The notes under the pieces: generated by a model | Told to the model about the DNA's origin: nothing | Seen by the model: only the letters and a program-made list of their open reading frames with translations | Database searches by the model: none | Program-made: the position numbers and the translations under genes | Shown here: positions 53,938 to 62,598 of the stretch, in pieces | Numbering within the stretch: the stretch's first letter is position 1 | How the letters are laid out: each line of letters starts with the position of its first letter | Source of the DNA: Brevibacillus_H sp049846925 | GTDB taxonomy: Bacteria > Bacillota > Bacilli > Brevibacillales > Brevibacillaceae | DNA: 64,000 nucleotides | Reading direction: 5' to 3' | Assembly: GCF_049846925.1 (NCBI RefSeq) | Contig: NZ_JBNCMT010000028.1 | Coordinates: 1 to 64,000 of the forward strand

Positions 53938-54132
53938 ACGTTAGTATGGGGAAAGAAGAGAAGCTTTTATGCAGGTTGAAAGGTCACGCAGACCTAATCT
54001 GGGCTAGAGCGGATTTTGTAGGCGATTCAGGGCAGATGTCTAGACCAACCCAGAAGGATTCACATATACCTATACTGTTCAAATAGCTATGTGCGAAAAA
54101 GCCAATTACTACGCAGCAAGGAGGGATTGGTG

Positions 54133-54240
54133 ATGGGCATGGGCAGACTGTTTGACAATGATGGGTTCGAAATCATTATTTGGATTTTGCTGATCATCTT
54201 CCTGATTTCCATCTTCTTTTTCGATGATGACATTGATTAA
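54133..54240 (+). CDS. Tiny membrane protein, 35 residues
   Basis: AAGGAGGG seven bases before ATG 54133, a perfect ribosome site. MGMGRLFDNDGFE is followed by a single membrane helix (IIIWILLIIFLISIFFF) and an acidic end (DDDID). It resembles tiny sporulation membrane proteins such as YjcZ in size and layout only. The next gene starts 27 bases later. Confidence 0.65.
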   Translation: MGMGRLFDNDGFEIIIWILLIIFLISIFFFDDDID

Positions 54241-54267
54241 AGCCCAGTATTGACAGGAGTGGATGTT

Positions 54268-54477
54268 ATGCGAGCGGGAAAACCAATTCATCAATTGAAT
54301 AACTACTACAAGAAGAATCCGGGATTTCGCCAGTGGGTGAAGGCAAACGAGCAGTTTTTTCAGCAGAATCCGGCAGTTTTTGAAGAAGTGGTTCAAGACC
54401 CCAACATGGTCAATCTGTTCATTGATGTGTTGATGTTGAATGCAGCGAATATTAAAAGCAGATTATCAGACAAATGA
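54268..54477 (+). CDS. Small helical protein, 69 residues, unknown
   Basis: ATG 54268 preceded by CAGGAGTGG. MRAGKPIHQLNNYYKKNPGF, then FRQWVKANEQFFQQNPAVFEEVVQDPNMVNLFIDVL: soluble, mostly helical. No family recognised. Linked to the 35-residue gene upstream. Confidence 0.65.
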   Translation: MRAGKPIHQLNNYYKKNPGFRQWVKANEQFFQQNPAVFEEVVQDPNMVNLFIDVLMLNAANIKSRLSDK

Positions 54478-54487
54478 AAACCTCCTA

Positions 54488-54534
54488 AGAAACGGCCTTC
54501 AATTGACGAAACTTGTCAACTGAGGGCTGTTTCT
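54488..54534 (+). terminator. Terminator after the small genes
   Basis: GAAACGGCC-TCA-TTGAC pairs with GTCAA-TGA-GGGCTGTTTC, a long stem with a few mismatches; TTTCTC follows. Confidence 0.6.
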
Positions 54535-54630
54535 CTATCCAAAATTTGCTATACTTGTTATAGTTGTCTGAAAAGTGCCACTGGAAGGACAATGATCTTT
54601 AGTTTCCATCTTAAAGGGGGAAAAGTAGCA

Positions 54631-56508
54631 GTGAGCAGATTTAATCAAAAAGTAGGTTTTGCACTTCTTGCCAGCGTACTTGGTACAAGCATGATGGCGG
54701 GCTCTATTTTGGCAGCACCACTCGCACCTGTGAATCACGTGGACTGGCTCGTTAAAAAGGGCGTCATTAGTGAATCCAAAACAGGTGATTACCAACTAGA
54801 TAAAAGTATTTCTCTGGCAGAAGCAATCACCATTTTTGCTAGAGCAAACGGTGCAACAGTTACTCCTGTAAAAGGGGGACACTGGTCAGCTCCTTACATT
54901 AATTGGGCCGTGTCCAAAGGTGCATTGACGGACAAGCAATCCAAAACTCCGATGGCTCCTGTTTCTGCAGCAGAATTAAACGAAATTGGGAAAAAACTCG
55001 GAGTTACTCTTGAATTGGCAGAAGCAAAACACGTAACGAGAGGCAACTTCTTTACTGCCTTGGGTGACGCACTTACGACACAAGTTACCATTGCACACGT
55101 AAACGATGTTCATGGGCATATTGAAGAGAATGCAAGTGGAAAAGAGTACGGTTATGCAAAAATGAACACGCTGGTTAAAGAATGGCGTGCAGAAAATCCA
55201 AACTTCTTGTTGCTGGATGCAGGTGACACCTTCCAGGGTACGATTTTTGTCAATCAGATGAAGGGCGAATCGATCCTTCCTATCTTGAATCACATGGGAT
55301 TTAATGCAATGGCTGCAGGTAACCATGAATTTGACTTCGGTTACCAGCAATTGCTCAAGTTGAAAGATGGTTTGAAATATCCATTGCTTTCTGCAAACAT
55401 CTTTACACAAGATAACAAACAACTGTTGGTTCCAACTTACAAAGTAGAAATTGACGGTAAAAAATTCGTGTTCTTCAGCATGACAGCAGAGGATACACCA
55501 ATTTTGACTCACCCGGATAACGTAAAAGGCTTAACTTTCAAAAATCCAATTGAAATTGCGAAAACAGTTGTACCAGAACTGAAAAAAGAAGCTGACCACG
55601 TCATTCTTCTTTCTCACGTGGGTGTTGATGTGGACCGTGAAATCGCCAAAAACGTACCGGGAATCGATCTGATTATTGGTGGTCACTCCCATACACAAAT
55701 CAAGGAGCCTGAGTTAGTTAACGGTACATACATTGTCCAAGACTGGGAGTACGGCAAATCCATTGGACGTGCAGATTTGTTCTATTACAAAAATGAACTG
55801 GTTACATTCAGTGGTGGAATTGCCGAGTACAACGAGAAAGTACAACCAGATCCAGAAGTAGATAAAATGGTTAAAGACATCGTGAAAAAAGTAGACGATT
55901 CCATGAATGTGGTCATTGCGAAGTCTGAAGTGGATTTGGACGGAGATCGTGCGCTTGTTCGTACCCGTGAGACGAATGTCGGAAACCTGATTACCGATAT
56001 TATGCTTGCTCGTACGAAAACGATCAAAGGTCATGAGGCAGATGTTGCTTTGACCAATGCAGGTGGTATCCGCACGCAGTTGAAAGCAGGAGATATTACC
56101 AAAAAAGGTCTGTACACGCTCCTTCCATTCCCGAATACACTCACAGTAGTGGAAGTAACGGGTGAAGAATTGAAACAGGCGTTGGAAAGTGGAGTAAGTG
56201 AAGTAGAGAAAGGCGCAGGTCGCTTCCCGCAAGTGAGCGGCATGTCATTCAGCTACGACCCGGCTCAACCAGCAGGACAACGTGTGATCGAAGTGAAAGT
56301 TGGGGGTCAACCACTTGATCTTGCGAAAACATACAAAGTGGCAACTAATGACTTCGTTGCTTCCGGCGGAGATGGATACACTTCCTTGAAAAAGGCAAAT
56401 GCATTCAACACCGGCTTGACGCTGTTCAGCGTGGTAGAAGAAGCGTTAATCCAACAAAAAGTAGTAAAACCGCAAGTGGAAAAACGTATCGTTGAAGTAA
56501 AAAAATAA
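54631..56508 (+). CDS. Surface 5'-nucleotidase / metallophosphoesterase with SLH-like N-terminus
   Basis: 625 residues from GTG 54631; AAAGGGGG upstream. The signal peptide ends at ILAAP. Two SLH-like units follow (VDWLVKKGVISESKTGDYQL and INWAVSKGALTDKQS, about 30-130), then a metallophosphoesterase domain (IAHVNDVHGHIEE, LLDAGDTFQG, AAGNHEFDFG, LLSHVGVD, GGHSHT). The 5'-nucleotidase C-terminal domain (NVGNLITD, TNAGGIR, NDFVASGGDGY) completes the protein. It releases phosphate from nucleotides outside the cell. Confidence 0.92.
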   Translation: MSRFNQKVGFALLASVLGTSMMAGSILAAPLAPVNHVDWLVKKGVISESKTGDYQLDKSISLAEAITIFARANGATVTPVKGGHWSAPYINWAVSKGALTDKQSKTPMAPVSAAELNEIGKKLGVTLELAEAKHVTRGNFFTALGDALTTQVTIAHVNDVHGHIEENASGKEYGYAKMNTLVKEWRAENPNFLLLDAGDTFQGTIFVNQMKGESILPILNHMGFNAMAAGNHEFDFGYQQLLKLKDGLKYPLLSANIFTQDNKQLLVPTYKVEIDGKKFVFFSMTAEDTPILTHPDNVKGLTFKNPIEIAKTVVPELKKEADHVILLSHVGVDVDREIAKNVPGIDLIIGGHSHTQIKEPELVNGTYIVQDWEYGKSIGRADLFYYKNELVTFSGGIAEYNEKVQPDPEVDKMVKDIVKKVDDSMNVVIAKSEVDLDGDRALVRTRETNVGNLITDIMLARTKTIKGHEADVALTNAGGIRTQLKAGDITKKGLYTLLPFPNTLTVVEVTGEELKQALESGVSEVEKGAGRFPQVSGMSFSYDPAQPAGQRVIEVKVGGQPLDLAKTYKVATNDFVASGGDGYTSLKKANAFNTGLTLFSVVEEALIQQKVVKPQVEKRIVEVKK

Positions 56509-56525
56509 TTGTTTCAACTGTAGAC

Positions 56526-56572
56526 AAAGCTCTTACGTCATGAAGGTTATCACAGCGTAAGAGCTTTTCTTT
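56526..56572. terminator. Terminator after the 5'-nucleotidase gene
   Basis: AAAGCTCTTACG pairs with CGTAAGAGCTTTT (18-base loop), TTCTTTCC after. The minus-strand small gene ends close by and may share it. Confidence 0.85.
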
Positions 56573-56588
56573 CCATTGTTTCTCGAAA

Positions 56589-56738
56589 TTATGGGCGAAT
56601 CTCTTGCCTGTTGTCGGCCGCATCTGCCCGCTTTTGGGCTTCTACATCATCTGCATCTGCCATTCTTGAGTTGTACTGTACATCTTCGCTTTTTCCAATC
56701 GGCATGTTTTTATCAGCGATTTTGCCCGTTTTGGCCAT
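56589..56738 (-). CDS. Small acidic protein, 49 residues, probably spore-related
   Basis: ATG 56738 with GGGGGTG upstream. MAKTGKIADKNMPIGKSEDV, then YNSRMADADDVEAQKRADAADNRQ: soluble, charged, no membrane part. The composition (Ala, Asp, Glu, Lys, Gln) recalls small spore proteins. It lies next to ytrH-ytrI, which supports a sporulation link. Family not identified. Confidence 0.6.
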   Translation of the reverse strand: MAKTGKIADKNMPIGKSEDVQYNSRMADADDVEAQKRADAADNRQEIRP

Positions 56739-56889
56739 GCTCAACACCCCCTTATCAGTATGCAAGCTATTCATTAGTATGGTTGGTTATCACCTGAAAC
56801 TTGACTGGTGTGTTTTGGGTATTTGCGCTCATAAAAGTCGGACTTGTTGCGTAAGTGTAATCATACGCTTCCGGGGGAGTGCGGTGCGA

Positions 56890-57222
56890 ATGTTCCAGGT
56901 GGTTCTCACGTTTTTTGTTGCTTACGGGATTGTGATTGGTGGTTCCATTTTTGGTGGGATTGGTTCTTTTCTGGCTGATCAGCCGCCATTTGATGCAAGA
57001 CAACCTCCACTGGTAAAGATGATGGAACTGGCAAACCAACTCAAGATTTGGGGGTTGGTGGGTGCCCTTGGTGGAACGTTTGATTCGTTTTTACAAATTG
57101 AAAAAATATTTCTCGGTAATTTCTCACCTGTGCTCAAACAGTTGATCCTGATCCTTGCTGCTTTTGTCGGAGCTCATGTGGGAACGATTACGATTCATTG
57201 GCTTGTGCAGGTACGTACATGA
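56890..57222 (+). CDS. ytrH: Sporulation membrane protein YtrH
   Basis: 110 residues from ATG 56890; GGGGGAG upstream. Three membrane segments; GGSIFGGIGSFLADQPP and LKIWGLVGALGGTFDSF are characteristic of YtrH. In Bacillus subtilis it is made in the mother cell under sigma-E and is needed for normal spore cortex or envelope. The stop overlaps the start of ytrI (ATGA). Confidence 0.88.
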   Translation: MFQVVLTFFVAYGIVIGGSIFGGIGSFLADQPPFDARQPPLVKMMELANQLKIWGLVGALGGTFDSFLQIEKIFLGNFSPVLKQLILILAAFVGAHVGTITIHWLVQVRT

Positions 57223-57704
57223 AATCAGATCGGATCACTTACTGGAAGAGATATCTGGTACTGTTTGTCTTTGGCATGCTGGTAGGAAGTGGGCTGTTTC
57301 TTTTTTTGTACGGGCGAGAGATGGAGCACCTAATGTTGATTAATCGGAATTTGGATCTAAGAAATGAACGATTGGAAGAAGAGTTGCTAAATTTAAGGCA
57401 CTCACAAAAGGTGGCAAGAAAAAAGCAGGACATTCAAATTGAAGAGATTCAGGTCACGCTGCTTGATCCACGACCGGATGCTTTTACTGAAGCAGAAGTG
57501 GTTCGCTTATTGGAGAAGGATTTGGCACCGTTGAAAGGGAAGAAAGTAGATCAGGTGAAAGAAGTTCACCTGATCCTCCATGAAATGCTATATCGGCGAG
57601 AATACGTGATTAACGGGAAGGTCACGGAAGTCAGACTCAAAACAGCAGTCATCTCCAAAGTTCTCTTCCTCTCCGTAACCGTCCAGGTAAAAATAGATAT
57701 CTGA
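57219..57704 (+). CDS. ytrI: Sporulation membrane protein YtrI
   Basis: 161 residues from ATG 57219, overlapping the ytrH stop. One N-terminal membrane helix (about 13-33), a coiled coil (RNLDLRNERLEEELLNLRHSQ) and a C-terminal globular domain. It works with YtrH in the sporangium, as the paired genes show in many Bacillales. Confidence 0.83.
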   Translation: MKSDRITYWKRYLVLFVFGMLVGSGLFLFLYGREMEHLMLINRNLDLRNERLEEELLNLRHSQKVARKKQDIQIEEIQVTLLDPRPDAFTEAEVVRLLEKDLAPLKGKKVDQVKEVHLILHEMLYRREYVINGKVTEVRLKTAVISKVLFLSVTVQVKIDI

Positions 57705-57793
57705 CAATTGAATTGAAACCGATCCCTGTTCTCGTTCGTAAAAAGGTAAGGCAGCAAAATTGTTCAAAACCCCAATTGTAAGGAGAGGAAATC

Positions 57794-58570
57794 ATGTCAT
57801 TCTTTAAGAAAATTTTGGCGAGCGTTGGTGTTGGTTCTGCAAAAGTAGATACAAGGTTGCATAATGATTCTTTGGAACCAGGAGATACAGTTAGCGGAGA
57901 TGTGTATATTACAGGTGGAGATGTGGAGCAGGAGATTGACGATATTTATTTGTACGTCATCACGCATTACGAGCGAGAGTACGATGATAAAAAGGTAAAG
58001 GAAGAGTGCATCCTGGCGAAGCAACGATTGGCAGAACGGTTTGTCCTGCAGCCAAAGGAACAAAAGGTTCTTGCGTTCTCCTTCCAGCTTCCATATGAAA
58101 CACCACTTACCATGGGCAGACAGCCGGTGTATCTCCGTACTGGTCTCGATATTAAAAATGCGATTGACCCGGGAGATTCTGATTTTATTCAGGTACTGCC
58201 TCATCCATTAATGGAAATAGTGCTTGATGCGGTAGAAGACGTTGGCTTCCAGTTATTTAAGGTCGATTGTGAATACAACCGCCATTTGGGACGTAAATAC
58301 CCATTTGTCCAGGAGTTTGAATTCCGCCCGACAGGAAAATATCGCAGCCGTCTGGAAGAGCTTGAGGTTGTCTTCTTTTTGAAGGAGTCGGAGTTGGAAG
58401 TATTGCTCGAACTTGACAAGCGGGCGCGTGGATTCTTTGGTGCAATGGAAGAAGCGTTTAATATGGATGAGCGATATGCTCGCTTCCGTTTAACCGCAGC
58501 GGATTTACAACGTCCTGAGGAAGACATTGCTGACTTCATTGATGATCTCATTCAAAGAAATTTGCGATAA
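57794..58570 (+). CDS. spo0M: Sporulation-control protein Spo0M (arrestin-like)
   Basis: 258 residues. MSFFKKILASVGVGSAKVDT at the start, DSLEPGDTVSGDVYITGGDVEQEIDDIYL (the arrestin-like beta sandwich), and a C-terminal acidic/helical end (DLQRPEEDIADFIDDLI) match Spo0M closely in length and order. The protein affects sporulation and cell shape in Bacillus subtilis. AAGGAGAGG precedes the ATG. It lies 89 bases after ytrI. Confidence 0.93.
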   Translation: MSFFKKILASVGVGSAKVDTRLHNDSLEPGDTVSGDVYITGGDVEQEIDDIYLYVITHYEREYDDKKVKEECILAKQRLAERFVLQPKEQKVLAFSFQLPYETPLTMGRQPVYLRTGLDIKNAIDPGDSDFIQVLPHPLMEIVLDAVEDVGFQLFKVDCEYNRHLGRKYPFVQEFEFRPTGKYRSRLEELEVVFFLKESELEVLLELDKRARGFFGAMEEAFNMDERYARFRLTAADLQRPEEDIADFIDDLIQRNLR

Positions 58571-58627
58571 CTGTAAAAAATGTCACAGATCAGACGTGAA
58601 TATCAACAATTGAACTGATATAATAGA

Positions 58628-58668
58628 AAACGAGCCAAGTTCTTTCCTGCTTGGCTCGTTTTATTTAC
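58628..58668. terminator. Bidirectional terminator
   Basis: AAACGAGCCAAG (58628-58639) pairs with CTTGGCTCGTTT, T-rich on the plus side. It serves spo0M and the convergent globin gene. Confidence 0.9.
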
Positions 58669-58671
58669 TTA

Positions 58672-59037
58672 CTAGCGATGCAGGACTTCCGCTTTCATAC
58701 TAAGTAGTTTGGAGACAACCTGATTGATTTGTTCTTCACTGACACCGAACTCTGCCAAACTGGATACAAGATGGGTAGCTACGGCCTGAAAATGTTCTTC
58801 TTGCAGATTCATTCCTTCGTGTGCTCTGGCCATGCTATTCCCAGTATATTGATTAGGACCACCAGTTACCCAACTTATAAACAGTGTTTGGTGAAGGGCC
58901 TGTTTTTTCATATCAGTATGATGGAAAAAATGACTAATCGTTGCGTCCGCTAATACTTTCTCGTAAAAGCGATCAACCACTTTGGTAATTCCTTCTTTTC
59001 CACCAAGCTGTTCATATAAAGTAAGCATTGAATTCAA
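58672..59037 (-). CDS. Truncated hemoglobin, group I (TrHbN-like)
   Basis: 121 residues from TTG 59037, chosen because GGAGG lies eight bases upstream. LYEQLGGKEGITKVVDRFYEKVLAD is the globin start, with HHTDMKKQALHQTLFISWVTGGP and the proximal His in EEHFQAVATHL. Such globins bind O2 and NO and turn NO into nitrate. The gene is divergent from a Crp/Fnr-type regulator, with palindromes between them. Confidence 0.86.
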   Translation of the reverse strand: MNSMLTLYEQLGGKEGITKVVDRFYEKVLADATISHFFHHTDMKKQALHQTLFISWVTGGPNQYTGNSMARAHEGMNLQEEHFQAVATHLVSSLAEFGVSEEQINQVVSKLLSMKAEVLHR

Positions 59038-59075
59038 AAGAAAAACCTCCATTTACTCATTAATACTATTACAAT

Positions 59076-59096
59076 ACTTTAAAGTTTACTAAGTAA
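59076..59096. promoter_or_regulatory. Palindromes between globin and Crp/Fnr genes
   Basis: ACTTTAAAGT (59076-59085) and TTACT-A-AGTAA (59086-59096) are both perfect palindromes, side by side in the divergent intergenic region. They are candidate operator sites for the Crp/Fnr regulator. They do not match the standard FNR or CRP consensus. Confidence 0.45.
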
Positions 59097-59139
59097 GTGT
59101 GATTCTACTAACATGATTTTTGACAGAGAGGTGAACGAA

Positions 59140-59643
59140 TTGATCCTGCATAAAGGAGAAGTGTTATTTCGTCAAGGGGAGTCAGGACCACTCTTTAAAC
59201 TGAATAGTGGCCTTTTGAAAGTGATTCGCTTGCAAGAGGATGGGACGACTTTTCTTTTTAACTTCTTGTTGCCGGGCGAGGTTTTTCCTCATCATTCTTT
59301 AATTACACCAAAGGAATACCACGGTACTGCTATTGCAGTGATGACGAGTGAAATTGAGGTTATTCCTGCGGAAGATTGGTATAAACGACTTGCGAATGAT
59401 CCAGTACAATACAGAGACGTGGCATTGCTTTTACAGAGCAGACTGCGTACGATGCAACAGAGAATCGATCAGTTAACCGTGGTTACGCCTCGGGAGAGAT
59501 TGAACTTGTTGTATGAGTGGTTTCATACTTATCTGGGAAAAATTCCGATTCTTGAGTTGCTGACACAGGAGGAAATTGGACAACTGATTGGCGTGCGACG
59601 AGAGACCGTCAATCGCTTGCTGCGTGAAATGAAAGAAGAGTGA
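59140..59643 (+). CDS. Crp/Fnr-family transcription regulator
   Basis: 167 residues from TTG 59140, with GAGAGGTGA upstream. The ATG at 59113 lacks a ribosome site. The cyclic-nucleotide-binding-like domain (KGEVLFRQGESGPLFKLNSGLLKVIR) is followed by the long dimer helix and the helix-turn-helix (LTQEEIGQLIGVRRETVNRLLREM). No N-terminal Cys cluster, so it is not an iron-sulfur FNR. It may sense NO through heme, like DNR, given the globin gene it faces. Confidence 0.85.
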   Translation: MILHKGEVLFRQGESGPLFKLNSGLLKVIRLQEDGTTFLFNFLLPGEVFPHHSLITPKEYHGTAIAVMTSEIEVIPAEDWYKRLANDPVQYRDVALLLQSRLRTMQQRIDQLTVVTPRERLNLLYEWFHTYLGKIPILELLTQEEIGQLIGVRRETVNRLLREMKEE

Positions 59644-59683
59644 AAACAGGAGCCTTGAAAGCAGGCATCCTGTTTTTTTTTTG
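59644..59683 (+). terminator. Terminator after the Crp/Fnr gene
   Basis: AAACAGGA pairs with TCCTGTTT around an inner imperfect stem; a run of ten or more T follows. Confidence 0.85.
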
Positions 59684-59753
59684 CATTCGTATGTATGTGG
59701 CTGCATTTTTCTGACAATACTGTGAGCATGAACTAAAGAGGAGGAATTTTCCA

Positions 59754-60524
59754 ATGAATTTATTAGAAAAAACCAGAAAGATCAATTCTATGCTCCAGAA
59801 AACGATGGGGGGCAGCGGAGTAAGCTATCAGGAGATTGCCAAGCTACTGTCAGAGGTCATTTCATGTAATGTTTATATCATTACATCCGACGGTATTGTT
59901 CTCGGTAATGGATTGTCACAAGAGTTTAGTTTGCAAGAAGAGGGCAAGAATATTTTACCCAAGGATTATGCTTATAAGCTGCTTGAGGTAAATTCTTCAC
60001 TTGCCAACGTGGGCATCGATAACCCGTACAGTATGCTGGCTTCAGAATGGACAAATCTGTTCCCACAAATGACGACAACGATTGCGCCGATTATCGCAGG
60101 TGGCGGTAGATTGGGTACGCTCGTTCTGTTGCGAGCCTATGGTGCATTCGATACGGAAGATATGATCCTTGCTGAGATTGGAGCGACGGTAATTGGCATG
60201 AAAATTGTCCGCCATCGTACAGAAGAGATTGAAAGCGAAGTCCGTGAGAAAACATTTGCTAAGATTGCCCTGTCTTCTCTCTCGTACAGCGAGCAAATTG
60301 CTATCGAAAAAATCATGGAACAACTGGATGCCAAAGAAGGATTGCTTGTCGCCAGTCAATTGGCAGATCAGGCTGGACTTACCCGTTCTGTCATCGTCAA
60401 TGCACTTCGTAAATTGGCAAGTGCCGGGGTGCTTGAATCTCGCTCCCTTGGAATGAAAGGAACTTATATCAAAGTGTTAAATGACAAGTTCCAGACAGAG
60501 CTTGCCAAGTGGAAGACTTCATAA
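59754..60524 (+). CDS. codY: CodY, global GTP- and branched-chain-amino-acid-responsive regulator
   Basis: 256 residues. The N-terminal GAF domain (about 1-155) contains TRKINSMLQK and PQMTTTIAPIIAGGGRLGTLVLLR. The C-terminal winged helix (LLVASQLADQAGLTRSVIVNALRKLASAGVLESRSLGMKGTYIKVLN) is almost identical to that of Bacillus subtilis. It represses amino-acid and stationary-phase genes when nutrients are plentiful. In Bacillus subtilis it follows xerC-hslVU; here it is alone. AAAGAGGAGG precedes the ATG. Confidence 0.96.
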   Translation: MNLLEKTRKINSMLQKTMGGSGVSYQEIAKLLSEVISCNVYIITSDGIVLGNGLSQEFSLQEEGKNILPKDYAYKLLEVNSSLANVGIDNPYSMLASEWTNLFPQMTTTIAPIIAGGGRLGTLVLLRAYGAFDTEDMILAEIGATVIGMKIVRHRTEEIESEVREKTFAKIALSSLSYSEQIAIEKIMEQLDAKEGLLVASQLADQAGLTRSVIVNALRKLASAGVLESRSLGMKGTYIKVLNDKFQTELAKWKTS

Positions 60525-60552
60525 TCGAGGAAAATACATATGGTAATCAAAG

Positions 60553-60592
60553 AAACAGCCCATCGCTTACAAGGCGACGGGCTGTTTTGTTT
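60553..60592. terminator. Bidirectional terminator after codY
   Basis: AAACAGCCC pairs with GGGCTGTTT with inner TCGC/GCGA; TTGTTT after. It overlaps the last codons of the convergent MFS gene. Confidence 0.87.
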
Positions 60593-61877
60593 CTGTTAGA
60601 CCTTTGTTCGACTGTTGCCATGCAGGATGCTGCTCCATTCGGCGGAAATCCCGAATCAAAAAGCAGGCAAATCCGATAATGGCAAGACACAGACCACCAC
60701 CAAGCAACAATTGCGCCGGAGTAGCCACGCCTTTTTCTAAAATAAAGGCAGCAAGAGCGTAACTGACTGGTCCAAGACCACTTGCCATCATGGTTAACAG
60801 GGACATGACTCTACCCAGCATGCGGTCTTCCACAACCGTCTGGATAAAGGTAAAAATGGGAATATTGGTACAGCTAATACAGAATCCGGCGATAAACATG
60901 GCTGCAAGCCCAAACGGTAAAGCAGTCATTAATCCAAGCGCAGAGATGGATAGGCCGAGGATGCCAATGAAAGCAGCCAGGTAAACGTAGTAGCCCCGGA
61001 ACCCTTTGGCGAGCCCTGTAATCAAGGCACCGGCGATCGCACCAACACCGACAGCTCCCTGCAAGAAACCAAATGTACTTCCTTCCCAACCTAATTTTTT
61101 GATCAGCACGGGAAGTCCGATGTGAAGCGGGCCCATGAACATCAAGTTAATGAAGAGGGCCAAAAACAGGATAATGACAATGGAGCGAATACTTTTCGCA
61201 TAACGAATCCCTGCCAGGGTGTCTTGAAGCATGGAAGACTTCGCATTGGTCTCTTCTGTGTGAGTATCTGAATCAGTCTGTATCCCCATTTTCATTGCAA
61301 GAATGGCAACCATGCTCATGAGAAAGACAATGCTGATGGAGAAAAACATCAGTGGATAATTCTTCGAAAAGAGGAGGAAGGAAGCAAACAGTGGACCAAC
61401 AATCATGCTCAATTGCTGAGAAGTTTCCATAATACTGTTTGCAGCCGCTAATTTTTCTTTTGCGATGACTTGCGGAACAATAGACGATCTGGCAGGCCAG
61501 AAGAATGAATCAACAATCCCAAAGATGACTGACATGATGTAAACGCCTGTAGTGAGCCACTCACCCACTCCCTGCATCAAAAATAAACTGAATAAACCAA
61601 GGACGATGGCCCGTGCAAGCACCGAAGCTGCGAGGACATACTTGCGATTGAATCGATCAGCGATGACTCCACCGACCAGCATAAAAAACAGACGAGGGAG
61701 TGACATGCATAACAGAGCTGTACCTAATATCCCTTCCGAATTCGTCACGTCAACAACAAACCACGAGAGCAGGATGAAGATAGAGGCATCACCTACTGCG
61801 GAGAAGACCGTACCGATCCACAGACTGATGAAATTCCGATTTTTCCAGATTGGCGTATCGAGTTGCTCTGCTTTCAT
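60567..61877 (-). CDS. MFS transporter, regulator-linked exporter
   Basis: 436 residues, 12 membrane segments, MFS_3/enterobactin-exporter-like group (GGVIADRFNRKYVLAASVLAR motif A; ISCTNIPIFTFIQTVVEDRMLGRVMSL). Its start overlaps the end of the ArsR-type regulator gene by four bases, so the two form an operon and the regulator probably controls this pump. The substrate is unknown. Confidence 0.87.
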   Translation of the reverse strand: MKAEQLDTPIWKNRNFISLWIGTVFSAVGDASIFILLSWFVVDVTNSEGILGTALLCMSLPRLFFMLVGGVIADRFNRKYVLAASVLARAIVLGLFSLFLMQGVGEWLTTGVYIMSVIFGIVDSFFWPARSSIVPQVIAKEKLAAANSIMETSQQLSMIVGPLFASFLLFSKNYPLMFFSISIVFLMSMVAILAMKMGIQTDSDTHTEETNAKSSMLQDTLAGIRYAKSIRSIVIILFLALFINLMFMGPLHIGLPVLIKKLGWEGSTFGFLQGAVGVGAIAGALITGLAKGFRGYYVYLAAFIGILGLSISALGLMTALPFGLAAMFIAGFCISCTNIPIFTFIQTVVEDRMLGRVMSLLTMMASGLGPVSYALAAFILEKGVATPAQLLLGGGLCLAIIGFACFLIRDFRRMEQHPAWQQSNKGLTETKQPVAL

Positions 61878-62560
61878 TCTGGATCATCCTTCCTTTTTAC
61901 AACGATTGGTGAAAGCATCTCATAACCTTCAGGCAGTCGGTCATCATCGGGAAGGAAATGCTGCTCGTTGGTCATAAAACCGACATTTAACAGGTAAAAT
62001 ATCTCGTTTAGGTCCCGAGCTTCACCAGCATCAATTTGTGCCTGGTACTCTCTTTCTTTTTCCCACAATTCTTGCAAAAGAGCTTCATATCGGGTCAACC
62101 ACTCGTTGATCACCTCACGGGGAAGTTTGGCTTCTCCTACTACGGCTACGAATGGCGGTTTATCCTCAAGCTCAGCAAATTTCTGGAAGGAAGAATCAGG
62201 GGATTTGTATACTCTGGAGATTGCACTACGTAACTGATTCACAATGATCTCTTGAGCAAATGTCGTATCTTCACGCAAATGTGGCAGAAGCTCTTCACTG
62301 ATGACAAAATCAAGAGCAGTCGAACGGTAAAACTTTTGGATGATGCCGTTTTTTTCTTCAGTTCGTTTTACCTCTATGAAGCCGTTTGTCTCCAGTTCTT
62401 TCAGATGGTAGTGAATGCGGGAGGGAGACTGCCCGATTCGTTCTGCAAGCTGTTTTCCTGTCAGTTCTTCTACAAGAAGCATGGTAATCAATTGAATGCG
62501 GAGCGGATCACTGACCGCCTTCATCTGTTCGAGGGTTTCGATGACAAAGTACTTTTTCAT
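61874..62560 (-). CDS. ArsR-type helix-turn-helix regulator
   Basis: 228 residues from ATG 62560; AAAGGTGA upstream. N-terminal winged helix (MKAVSDPLRIQLITMLLVEELTGKQLAERIGQSPSRIHYHLKELETNGFIEV) of the ArsR type, without a Cys metal-binding site. The C-terminal half (about 100-225) is an uncommon, Glu-rich helical region, perhaps the ligand-binding part. Three direct repeats sit at its promoter. Confidence 0.84.
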   Translation of the reverse strand: MKKYFVIETLEQMKAVSDPLRIQLITMLLVEELTGKQLAERIGQSPSRIHYHLKELETNGFIEVKRTEEKNGIIQKFYRSTALDFVISEELLPHLREDTTFAQEIIVNQLRSAISRVYKSPDSSFQKFAELEDKPPFVAVVGEAKLPREVINEWLTRYEALLQELWEKEREYQAQIDAGEARDLNEIFYLLNVGFMTNEQHFLPDDDRLPEGYEMLSPIVVKRKDDPE

Positions 62561-62598
62561 GGGAATCACCTTTCTACTTTGTTTGTACATTTCCTTTA

